Assembly (NCBI GenBank): GCA_002162795.1
Contig: MAAY01000079.1
Location: 1-64,000, forward strand
Direction of reading: 5' to 3'
Origin: Rhodobacterales bacterium 56_14_T64
GTDB taxonomy: Bacteria > Pseudomonadota > Alphaproteobacteria > Rhodobacterales > Rhodobacteraceae
Length of the DNA: 64,000 nucleotides
Shown here: positions 31,126 through 39,357 of the stretch, piece after piece
Layout: every line of letters begins with the position of its first letter
Position numbering within the stretch: the stretch's first letter is position 1
Made by a program: the position numbers and the translations under genes
The notes under the pieces: generated by a model
The model's input: the letters and a program-made list of their open reading frames with translations, nothing else
Database searches by the model: none
Told to the model about the DNA's origin: nothing

Positions 31126-33918
31126 ATGAGCTTGTACATCGACTATCTGAATGAGATCGCCGCTCGTAAAGAGCAAGGATTGAACCCCAAGCCCATTGAT
31201 GATGGCGCGCTTGTAGATGAAATCGTTGCTCAGATCAAAGAAACAGGAAACGAGCACCGGGAAGGTTCCCTTAGTTTCTTCATCTACAACACCTTGCCAG
31301 GTACAACGAGCGCCGCCGGCGCAAAAGCCACGTTTCTAAAAGAGATTATTCTTGGTTCTGAGGTCGTTGAAGAAATCTCTCCGACTTTCGCATTCGAACT
31401 GCTGTCGCATATGAAAGGAGGACCGTCGGTCGACGTCCTTCTTGAACTGGCTCTGGGTGACGATGAATCGATTATTGCACAAGCCGCCGACGTGCTAAAG
31501 ACCCAAGTCTTCCTATACGAAGCGGATACCGACCGTCTGGCCGCTGCCTATGCAGACGGCAATGCCACCGCCAAAGACATTCTGGAAAGCTATTCAAAAG
31601 CTGAGTTCTTTACAGAGCTTCCCAATATCGAAGAAGAAATCAAAGTTGTCACCTATGTCGCAGGTGAAGGCGATATATCTACCGATTTACTGTCCCCAGG
31701 CAACCAAGCCCACTCCCGTTCGGACCGGGAGCTGCACGGTAAGTGCTTTATTTCTCCGGCGGCCCAGGTTGAAATTCAGGAGCTGCAAAAGCGGCACCCT
31801 GACAAACGTGTGATGTTGATTGCCGAAAAAGGCACGATGGGTGTTGGTTCGTCCCGTATGTCGGGCGTGAACAACGTGGCTTTGTGGACTGGCAAGCAGG
31901 CTAGCCCCTATGTTCCTTTTGTGAACTTTGCCCCGATTGTAGCCGGCACAAATGGCATCTCTCCGATTTTCCTGACGACTGTTGGCGTAACGGGCGGCAT
32001 CGGGATCGATTTGAAAAACTGGGTCAAAAAAGTTGATTCAAAAGGCAATCCGATCCTGAACAACGACGGCAACCCAGTTCTGGAACAGAAATACTCTGTC
32101 GAGACTGGCACTGTTCTGACTATCGATACAAAAGAGCAGAAGCTATATGACGAAGCAGGCAAAGAAGAGCTTGTTAGCCTCTCGTCCTCCTTCACACCGC
32201 AGAAGGTTGAATTCATCAAAGCAGGCGGATCTTATGCCATCGTCTTTGGCAAAAAGTTGCAAAACTTTGCGGCTAAAACTCTTGGCGTGGAGCTAAAATC
32301 CGCCTTTGCAGCCTCCAAAGAAATCTCCCACGAGGGGCAAGGCCTAACTGCGGTTGAAAAAATCTTCAACAAGAACGCTGTCGGCGTAACTGAAGGCGCT
32401 GTGCTGCACGCTGGATCTGATGTGCGCGTCGAAGTGAATATCGTCGGCTCGCAAGATACGACCGGCTTGATGACATCGCAAGAGTTGGAGGCTATGGCAG
32501 CAACAGTGCTGTCACCAATCGTTGATGGCGCGTACCAGTCCGGCTGCCACACAGCTTCGGTTTGGGATTTGAAGGCGCAAGCAAATACCCCTCGGCTTAT
32601 GAGTTTCATGCATAAGTTTGGTCTAATCACGGCTCGCGATCCCAAAGGCGTCTACCACGCCATGACGGATGTTATTCACAAGGTTCTGAATGACATCACG
32701 GTGGATGATTGGGCGATTATTATCGGTGGAGATTCGCACACTAGGATGTCCAAAGGCGTGGCGTTTGGTGCGGACTCGGGAACTGTTGCACTGGCTTTGG
32801 CAACAGGTGAGGCAACCATGCCGATCCCTGAATCGGTGAAAGTGACTTTCAAGGGCACCATGGCCGACCACATGGATTTCCGTGACGTTGTGCATGCAAC
32901 ACAGTCTCAGATGCTCAAGCAATTCGGCGACAACGTTTTCCAAGGACGTATCATCGAGGTTCACATTGGCACATTGCTGGCGGACCAGGCGTTCACCTTC
33001 ACAGATTGGTCTGCGGAAATGAAAGCGAAAGCTTCGATCTGTATTTCAGAAGACGCCACGTTGGTTGAATCTCTTGAAATCGCCAAAAGCCGCATTCAGA
33101 TCATGATCGACAAAGGCATGGAAAACGACAACCAGATGCTTCAGAGTTTAATCGACATTGCCGACAAGCGCATTGGCGAAATCAAATCCGGTGAAAAGCC
33201 AGCGTTGATGCCCGACGACAATGCCAAATACTTTGCCGAAGTTGTTGTTGATCTTGACGAAATTGACGAACCGATGATTGCCGACCCGGACGTAAACAAC
33301 GCGGATGTGTCAAAGCGATACACCCACGACACCATCCGTCCGATGTCTTATTACCGTGGGAGTAAGACAATTGATCTTGGTTTTGTCGGCTCATGCATGG
33401 TTCACAAAGGTGACATTAAAATCGTCGCCCAGATGCTCAAGAACATTGAAAAGGCACATGGCGAAGTTGCGTTCAAAGCGCCTCTTGTCGTTGCCGCACC
33501 GACCTACAACATCATTGATGAGTTAAAAGCAGAGGGCGACTGGGAGATTCTGCAAAAGTACTCCGGGTTTGAATTCGACGACTTTCTTCCTAAGAGTGCG
33601 GCGCGTACGGAATACGAGAATATTCTTTATCTCGAACGCCCTGGCTGTAACCTTTGTATGGGTAATCAGGAAAAAGCCGCAAAAGGGGACACGGTTTTGG
33701 CCACGTCTACACGGCTGTTCCAGGGTCGCGTTGTGGAAGACACGGCTGAGAAAAAAGGCGAATCCCTTCTAGCCTCGACACCGGTTGTCGTCCTTTCTGC
33801 TATTCTCGGCAGAACACCCAGCATGGAAGAATACAAAGCTGCCGTGGACGGGATTGACCTGACAAAGTTCGCCCCACCAGTAGAAAAGCCTGTTGGTGCT
33901 CAGTCAGCTCATTTCTAA
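31126..33918 (+). CDS. acnB: bifunctional aconitate hydratase 2 / 2-methylisocitrate dehydratase
   Basis: 930 aa; AcnB HEAT-like N-terminus, then RHPDKRVMLIAEKGTMGVGSSRMSGVNNVALW, GGDSHTRMSKGVAFGADSGTVALALATGEATMPIPESVKV, CNLCMGNQEKAAKGDTVLATSTR. Confidence 0.93.
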   Translation: MSLYIDYLNEIAARKEQGLNPKPIDDGALVDEIVAQIKETGNEHREGSLSFFIYNTLPGTTSAAGAKATFLKEIILGSEVVEEISPTFAFELLSHMKGGPSVDVLLELALGDDESIIAQAADVLKTQVFLYEADTDRLAAAYADGNATAKDILESYSKAEFFTELPNIEEEIKVVTYVAGEGDISTDLLSPGNQAHSRSDRELHGKCFISPAAQVEIQELQKRHPDKRVMLIAEKGTMGVGSSRMSGVNNVALWTGKQASPYVPFVNFAPIVAGTNGISPIFLTTVGVTGGIGIDLKNWVKKVDSKGNPILNNDGNPVLEQKYSVETGTVLTIDTKEQKLYDEAGKEELVSLSSSFTPQKVEFIKAGGSYAIVFGKKLQNFAAKTLGVELKSAFAASKEISHEGQGLTAVEKIFNKNAVGVTEGAVLHAGSDVRVEVNIVGSQDTTGLMTSQELEAMAATVLSPIVDGAYQSGCHTASVWDLKAQANTPRLMSFMHKFGLITARDPKGVYHAMTDVIHKVLNDITVDDWAIIIGGDSHTRMSKGVAFGADSGTVALALATGEATMPIPESVKVTFKGTMADHMDFRDVVHATQSQMLKQFGDNVFQGRIIEVHIGTLLADQAFTFTDWSAEMKAKASICISEDATLVESLEIAKSRIQIMIDKGMENDNQMLQSLIDIADKRIGEIKSGEKPALMPDDNAKYFAEVVVDLDEIDEPMIADPDVNNADVSKRYTHDTIRPMSYYRGSKTIDLGFVGSCMVHKGDIKIVAQMLKNIEKAHGEVAFKAPLVVAAPTYNIIDELKAEGDWEILQKYSGFEFDDFLPKSAARTEYENILYLERPGCNLCMGNQEKAAKGDTVLATSTRLFQGRVVEDTAEKKGESLLASTPVVVLSAILGRTPSMEEYKAAVDGIDLTKFAPPVEKPVGAQSAHF

Positions 33919-33958
33919 GTCTGCTGCTAGCGACGTTGCGATCTAATTAACAACAAAA

Positions 33959-33990
33959 AGCTGCCCCGTTTATGTGGGGCAGTTTGAAAG
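33959..33990 (+). terminator. hairpin CTGCCCC-gtttatg-TGGGGCAG downstream of acnB
   Basis: Inverted repeat immediately 3' of the acnB stop. Confidence 0.65.
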
Positions 33991-34364
33991 ACTGTGCTTG
34001 ATTGAACTTGTATAATTTCTCAAACTGATGAGCATTGGTCCAAAGCACTATGCTGGCGCCTAGTGATGGTGTATTTCATCGGTCCTTCAATCATAATCTA
34101 AAACTCACGTAGTGAGCAAAAGACCTCCGTTCGGAAATTTGTCCCACTTCCACTGAGCAGCCCCACTTGCGTGGTCCAGTTTGAAAGTTAGAGGTGGTCG
34201 CGGGATTTCGGACCAGTAGCTAAGGTGGATCGACTTGTGAAAGAGATGATCCCAAATGACGAAGAGAAAGAACCACTCAGCAGACTTCAAGACCAAGGTT
34301 GCGCTTGAAGCGATCCGTGAAGACATGACGGTGGCAGAGCTTGCAAAGAAATACGGCGTCCATC

Positions 34365-34399
34365 TAGAACCGACAGGACATGCAAACATGTCCGATAGG
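34365..34399 (-). repeat. short hairpin element copy G (35 bp, diverged, reverse orientation)
   Basis: rc cctatcGGACATGTTTGCATGTCCtgtcggttcta; same layout as copies C/D/F. Removal restores ...GVH PTQNGTWQRR... in frame. Confidence 0.65.
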
Positions 34400-34764
34400 C
34401 GACTCAGAACGGCACTTGGCAACGTAGGGCGATCACCAATATGGCCTCGACGTTTTCCAAGCGAAAAGATGACGCTACACGTCCCAATGAAGCTGAGATC
34501 GACAAGCTACACTCCAAGATCGGCCAGTTGGTGGTGGAGCGCGATTTTTTCGAACTGAACCGGATCAGCAAAGCATCCAGGGATGGTTTGTCCGGTGAAG
34601 GCCTGGGATCGTTAAGCAAGGATCGCAGGCAGATGTGTATTGAAAGAAGTCACCCCAAAAACAGCTTGCGACGGCAATGCAAGTTGCTGTCGTTGGCACG
34701 TTCAAATCTGTATTATCAACCAACGGGTGAAGGCGCCGAAAACCTGCGTTTCATAGCCATCATC

Positions 34765-34805
34765 CGTTGCCCGGCAGGCGCATGCACAGCATGCTGCCGA
34801 GAGGG
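34765..34805 (-). repeat. short hairpin element copy E (41 bp, reverse orientation)
   Basis: rc ccctctcGGCAGCATGCTGTGCATGCGCCtgccgggcaacg; removal restores AII|DKQFLE. Confidence 0.88.
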
Positions 34806-34846
34806 GACAAGCAGTTCCTGGAAACGTCATGGTACGAGTCACGTCT

Positions 34847-34887
34847 CTCTTTCGGGACATTGCTGCGCATGCGCCTGCCGGGCAGTG
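34847..34887 (+). repeat. short hairpin element copy B (41 bp)
   Basis: ctctttcGGGACATTGCTGCGCATGCGCCtgccgggcagtg; removal restores YESR(L)MARHMQRQGHKC. Confidence 0.85.
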
Positions 34888-34993
34888 GATGGCGCGACAC
34901 ATGCAACGGCAGGGGCACAAATGTGGTTGCCATCGTGTGCGCCGTTTAATGCGCCTTATGCGTTTGGTTCCAATCTACCAGACGCCAAACACC

Positions 34994-35030
34994 CGTTGCC
35001 CGGCAACACATGCTTGCATGTGTGAGAGGG
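34994..35030 (-). repeat. short hairpin element copy F (37 bp, reverse orientation)
   Basis: rc ccctctcACACATGCAAGCATGTGTtgccgggcaacg; removal restores YQTPNT|GKKHPQHKIYPY. Confidence 0.9.
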
Positions 35031-35356
35031 GGCAAGAAGCACCCGCAGCACAAGATTTACCCTTACCTCCTTCGGGATCTGACGATTGACCGGCCAAATC
35101 AAGTTTGGTGCGTGGGCATCACCTACATCCCTATGCGGCGCGGGTTCCTGTATCTGGTGGCGATTATGGACTGGTACAGCAGAAAAGAACTGAGCTGGCG
35201 ACTGTCCAACAGCATGGAAGCCAACTTTTGCGTCGAAGCCCTGAGAGAGGCCATCGACAGAAATGGCAAGCCAGAGATCATGAACAGCGATCAAGGTAGC
35301 CAATTCACCGGCTTTGAATGGACACAGGCGCTGAAAGATGCCGACGTGAAAATATC

Positions 35357-35393
35357 TCCTCTCGTGCATGTAAACATGCGCTGCCGGGCAGTG
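35357..35393 (+). repeat. short hairpin element copy C (37 bp)
   Basis: tcctctcGTGCATGTAAACATGCGCtgccgggcagtg; the related sequence at 61-80 (tcaagatcag|catggatggc) is the uninterrupted site. Confidence 0.92.
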
Positions 35394-35418
35394 CATGGAC
35401 GGCAAAGGTCGCTGGATC

Positions 35419-35455
35419 CCCTCTCATCGCTGCAAGCAGCGACTGCCGGGCAGCG
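35419..35455 (+). repeat. short hairpin element copy D (37 bp)
   Basis: ccctctcATCGCTGCAAGCAGCGACtgccgggcagcg; the related sequence at 91-100 (ggatc|gataa) is the uninterrupted site. Confidence 0.92.
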
Positions 35456-35890
35456 GACAACCGGATGATCGAACGGCTTTGGCGATCTCTCAAGTATGAA
35501 TGCATCTACCTGAATGCATTCGAAACAGGCTCGGAGGCAAGGATCGGGATTGGAAAATGGATGACATACCACAACGCAGAGCGCCCGCATGCGTCCCACG
35601 GAATATTGACGCCAGAGGAGGCATATGAATACAAAGTGAAACCAATGAGAATAGCAGCCTGAATGAAACCCTGATCCACCTTAATCAGGCTGCAAGATGG
35701 TCGAAAAAGTAGGACCACCTCTGTCAGAATTTCCAGTTCATCAACGATACGTGAAACAGACATAATCAAATTTTAGTTGTCAGGCGGATAATAAGTGCAG
35801 GTTTTGGGCTGAATGGGCTCGAATTTCGGCCTTGTAGGCGCATCTTTCCTACCATGTTGCTTGCATAGCAACACCAAGGAGGACTGCAAA

Positions 35891-36703
35891 ATGTGTGAAC
35901 ATCACGATGATAAAGCGATAAACCGTCGCCAAGCCCTGATTGGGGGCGCTGCACTGGCAACCGCCGTAGCCAGTGCCACCGCAGCTGGTGCTCAAACCGC
36001 AGACGATCCTTATGCGGATCCTGAAAAGCCAGCTTTGCCCCCAAGTAACATGGTGCTTGATTTGGCACGCGCTGCCTTAGTAGTTACGGATCCTCAAGTC
36101 GATTTCCTACACCCTGAAGGCGTTACCTGGGGGGTAGTTGGGGCGTCTGTCACAAGAAATGGCACGGTCGGAAATATCGAAAGTCTGTTCAAGGCAGCCA
36201 AACAGCGGGACATGACGGTCGCGATTTCACCACACTACTATTACCCAACTGATCACGGCTGGAAATTTGAAGGTGCGCTTGAAAAATTGATGCATAAGAT
36301 TGGGATGTTTGACCGCAAAGGTCCGCTGAATCTCGATGGTTTCGAAAGCTCGGGCGCGGACTGGATGCCGGAGTACAAACAGTACATTGACGACGGAAAA
36401 ACCATCATCACTTCACCGCACAAAATGTATGGTAACGACTCTAATGATCTGACGCTGCAATTGCGCAAGAATGGCGTTGACCAGGTAATCCTGGCAGGTA
36501 TGTCAGCAAATCTCTGCACCGAAAGCCATATGCGTGAACTGCTTGAAAACGGATTCGAGGTTGCGGTCGTCAAAGACGCCACCGCTGCGGCGATGCTACC
36601 TGAAGGCGATGGATACCTCGCGGCACTCACGAACTTCCGCTACATGGCGAATGCCGTTTGGACGACGGAAGAGGCTGTTCAATACATTCAGGACGCCAGC
36701 TAA
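35891..36703 (+). CDS. cysteine hydrolase / isochorismatase-family protein with twin-arginine-like signal
   Basis: MCEHHDDKAINRRQALIGGAALATAVASATAAGAQ; LVVTDPQVDFLHPEG; DQVILAGMSANLCTESHMRELLENGFEVAVVKDATAA. Start set at ATG 35891. Confidence 0.82.
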   Translation: MCEHHDDKAINRRQALIGGAALATAVASATAAGAQTADDPYADPEKPALPPSNMVLDLARAALVVTDPQVDFLHPEGVTWGVVGASVTRNGTVGNIESLFKAAKQRDMTVAISPHYYYPTDHGWKFEGALEKLMHKIGMFDRKGPLNLDGFESSGADWMPEYKQYIDDGKTIITSPHKMYGNDSNDLTLQLRKNGVDQVILAGMSANLCTESHMRELLENGFEVAVVKDATAAAMLPEGDGYLAALTNFRYMANAVWTTEEAVQYIQDAS

Positions 36704-36906
36704 GCCAGAACCTCGGGTTCGCGTCTTCTCTATGCGCACCCGACCCAACGCTGGGAATCATCGGAAGCCAATCAGGACAAGAACCGCTTCGGTTTTGGCA
36801 ACTCTCGCGGAGTTTGTCGAAGGCATGCCGAGGTCCGAAGGCTATGACATGATCGCCGACTGGCCGAATTGATTAGCGGGGCGAGATGATCCGCCCCGCG
36901 CACTTC

Positions 36907-37175
36907 ACGCGTCGAAGTTCCAGATGTCGCGCTGGACCTTCCAGCCGTCATCACCTTTGCTGAAATGCTAAATATATTTCCCAATGAGTTCTTGCCCTCC
37001 CATGGACGCGGACAGCGGTCCCATAGTCACGGCAATGTCCCCGCTGGCTTGAGCAGCGGTCGGACTGTCCACAACTTCGCTCAGGCCTCCGTCGATTGCC
37101 GCCTGTCAATAACCCCGGATGGCATCATGACCCGAAATAGTCGGCGTTCCGGGCGGCATAATTGTAACAATTTTG
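36907..37175 (-). pseudogene. SnoaL/DUF4440-like (NTF2-fold) gene remnant with two in-frame stops
   Basis: Minus-strand frame reads MPPGTPTISGHDAIRGY*QAAIDGGLSEVVDSPTAAQASGDIAVTMGPLSASMGGQELIGKYI*HFSKGDDGWKVQRDIWNFDA*. 5' end approximate. Confidence 0.55.
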
Positions 37176-37230
37176 GTGCGACACTATCATTCCCTGAGAA
37201 CAGTTAGACCTATGTGGAAATGCGGTCGTT

Positions 37231-38307
37231 TTAGGTCTCTTTTGGGGGGCTGAGATCTCTCGCTGTTATCGATGCCATAGCTAATTCTAATATGCTCCTG
37301 CTCTCATCTTTCTCTTCCGACGTCATTGAATCCGGATCCAGATACAACTGGAAGTGTTGGTTTTCACAACGCATTCGTCTCGACTCTGCAGACGTGTTGG
37401 CAAGGCCAAGGACCCGGTAGGTGCTAACAGGTTGGGCCACGCCTTTGACCTGAATGGCGCCGACGTCCTCACAGGTTATATCATCGTGGACGTGAGCCCA
37501 TGTTTCATACGAAATGTAGATTTCACCTGACCCTGCCTGGTTTTCTAGCCGGGAAGCGATATTGGCGGCACCGCCAATTATGGTGTAATCCATCCTGTCG
37601 TCACTGCCAAAATTCCCTACTGTGCAATAGCCCGTGTTGATGCCAATCCTGCAGCGCAGTGGCTCGTGTATGCCCTGGCGCATCCATTCTGACTGCAGCT
37701 CGGACAACCGTTCTTGCATTGCTATTGCCATTTTTACACAGACTAGTGCGTCTTCCCGCACGCCCCGGGTTTCGGGATCACCAAAGAAAATCATGATAGC
37801 GTCGCCGATGAACTTGTCGATTGTTGCGCCGTGCTCCAACGCAACTTGTGACATCGCGGTAAGATAACTATTCAAAAGTTGGGTGAGATCTTCTGCCTCC
37901 ATCCTCTCTGTCATTTCCGTAAAACCGGCAATATCAGAGAAAAACACTGTGAGTTTTTCGCGTCGACTGGCGAGTTTTACTTCCTGTTTTCCGGAAAAGA
38001 TCGAGTTGTAGACTTGCGGCGAAAGATACTTGGAGAGCTTGCCGGATAGAGCTTCGAGTTCTTGATTCTTTCGTGAAACTTCCTCAGACACCTTGCGGTG
38101 CGTTTCGGCCAACGCATTTAGCTCTCGCTCGTTGCGATCACTCAGTCGCATCATGCGCCGCGTTGTGCGGAGCAGCTTGCGGTATTCCTTGACCAGGGAC
38201 TGTACGGATTTTCGGGTTACCTCATTTGCAAATGAAGCGTCATCTACAATGGCCTCGGTATCTGCAAGAACCTCTTCTTCCTTGGAAAAAAGATCATCGA
38301 TGGACAT
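37231..38307 (-). CDS. class III adenylate/guanylate cyclase with N-terminal coiled coil
   Basis: REKLTVFFSDIAGFTEMTERMEAEDLTQLLNSYL...DKFIGDAIMIFFGDPE...GINTGYCTVGNFGSDDRMDYTIIGGAANIASRLENQAG. Confidence 0.92.
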   Translation of the reverse strand: MSIDDLFSKEEEVLADTEAIVDDASFANEVTRKSVQSLVKEYRKLLRTTRRMMRLSDRNERELNALAETHRKVSEEVSRKNQELEALSGKLSKYLSPQVYNSIFSGKQEVKLASRREKLTVFFSDIAGFTEMTERMEAEDLTQLLNSYLTAMSQVALEHGATIDKFIGDAIMIFFGDPETRGVREDALVCVKMAIAMQERLSELQSEWMRQGIHEPLRCRIGINTGYCTVGNFGSDDRMDYTIIGGAANIASRLENQAGSGEIYISYETWAHVHDDITCEDVGAIQVKGVAQPVSTYRVLGLANTSAESRRMRCENQHFQLYLDPDSMTSEEKDESRSILELAMASITARDLSPPKET

Positions 38308-38693
38308 CAGGTCGACAGTTTTTCAAGATTGAATTTTGCATGGATGAGGTCTTCGCCAAACTCTTCGCCCAGCTCTTCCATTGTCTCATCCTCTGCATCG
38401 TGGAACCAATTCACCACAACATCCATTCCGTTGGCGGCCGCCGCGTCCAGCATTTCCATCATAATCATGATTGCCTTGGCACTCGAGGAGTTGAAATAGA
38501 TAAGCTCAAAATCAAACTGGCAACTTGGCGTTTTGGTTTCTCCCAGCCACGCCTTAAGCGCATCAAACAAGGGGTAGTAAAAGGTTGTCACATCCTCGGG
38601 GTACGATTCACCTTTAATCCGTAGGTGCCCAACCTCTAAATCAAAACTAACGGCTGGGGTGCGGTTGGTGGCAGGGATCTCGATGTTGTTCAT
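38307..38693 (-). CDS. SiaC-family (DUF1987) regulatory phosphoprotein
   Basis: TPAVSFDLEVGHLRIKGESYPEDVTTFYYPLFDALKAWLGE...FELIYFNSSSAKAIMIMMEMLDAA. The F-D-L...I-x-G-E-S-Y-P-E and YFNSSS signatures fit this family. Confidence 0.82.
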   Translation of the reverse strand: MNNIEIPATNRTPAVSFDLEVGHLRIKGESYPEDVTTFYYPLFDALKAWLGETKTPSCQFDFELIYFNSSSAKAIMIMMEMLDAAAANGMDVVVNWFHDAEDETMEELGEEFGEDLIHAKFNLEKLST

Positions 38694-38704
38694 GGGTCCC
38701 TCTT

Positions 38705-39259
38705 TTATATAGTGGCTTTGAGAGCAAAAAATGTATGCTCGTCATCCACATGCATGAAGTCGTATTCAATCGGCTTTGAGGCTCGTCGGGCAATCTCTAT
38801 CAACCCAATACCTGCGCCTTCGCTCATGTCTCTGGCTGTCGAACGGAGCTGCTCTTTGTAGGCGTTTTTAAGTTCGTCTCGGTTCATGTCGCGAAGAGCT
38901 GAAAGACGGTTTCGCATTTTTTCCACATCATCATTCAGGATCAGATTCCCCGCTTGAACCACGTAGTCTTCTGTTTCCCTTCCTATGGTTAGAATGCCGT
39001 AGCTAAGATCCTGGCCGCCCTTGGAATCGCTTGGCGGAAGCCTCTCTACAGAGTAACGAATGATATTCTGCATCTGCTCAACAAAGACCGCAAATACACT
39101 TCGCATCGTCTTAGTATCGGCGTCTTCCGATGCAAGCTTGTGTTTCAACGCGTCACCAACACCGCTTAGAATTCCTTCGGTGACATAGCCGCTATAGGCA
39201 AAAACAATGCCTTGATCGCGCAGGTTTGCCCGTAACGCGTAGACTTGGTTTGCAAACAT
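38705..39259 (-). CDS. SiaB-family protein kinase-like protein (DUF6272)
   Basis: DQGIVFAYSGYVTEGILSGVGDALKHKL...VFVEQMQNIIRYSVERL...GAGIGLIEIARRASKPIEYDFMHVDDEHTFFALKATI; GHKL-like ATPase signatures; gene neighbourhood. Confidence 0.75.
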   Translation of the reverse strand: MFANQVYALRANLRDQGIVFAYSGYVTEGILSGVGDALKHKLASEDADTKTMRSVFAVFVEQMQNIIRYSVERLPPSDSKGGQDLSYGILTIGRETEDYVVQAGNLILNDDVEKMRNRLSALRDMNRDELKNAYKEQLRSTARDMSEGAGIGLIEIARRASKPIEYDFMHVDDEHTFFALKATI

Positions 39260-39357
39260 CCTTTCACCTCAATCCCGGCTGGAAACTTGTGGTGTGTTCA
39301 AACAATCCTAACAGCAAGATACACATTTATGCGATTATGGGGTATAATATATTTTGA

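Larger units (their letters stand above)
34256..35662 (+). pseudogene. IS3-family transposase (OrfA+OrfB), frame disrupted six times by hairpin elements
   Basis: Removing 34365-34399, 34765-34805, 34847-34887, 34994-35030, 35357-35393 and 35419-35455 (228 nt) leaves 1179 nt = 393 codons, ATG 34256 to TGA 35660-35662, with no internal stop (MTKRKNHSADFKTKVALEAIREDM...YGVHPTQNGTWQRRAITNMASTFSK...DQGSQFTGFEWTQALKDADVKISMDGKGRWIDNRMIERLWRSLKYECIY...MRIAA*). Confidence 0.88.
34190..35722 (+). mobile_element. IS3-family insertion sequence carrying six short hairpin insertions
   Basis: Terminal inverted repeats agaggtggtc (34190-34199) / gaccacctct (35713-35722); internal IS3 OrfA/OrfB coding sequence. 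Confidence 0.85.

Noticed and set aside
34528-34580. Seventh insertion in the transposase (extra residues FELNRI before SKAS)
   Set aside because: Only about 15 nt, in frame, without the hairpin or end motifs; may be natural variation.
34765-35455. CRISPR-like array from repeated palindromic units in the IS
   Set aside because: Spacing is irregular, copies occur in both orientations and the intervening DNA is transposase coding sequence, not spacers.
34365-35455. Integron attC sites
   Set aside because: No RYYYAAC/GTTRRRY core pairs and the copies do not flank gene cassettes.
34365-35455. Programmed ribosomal bypass or self-splicing introns
   Set aside because: Insertion phase and orientation vary, and 37/41 nt is far too small for group I/II introns. 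Kept only as something to test by RNA analysis.
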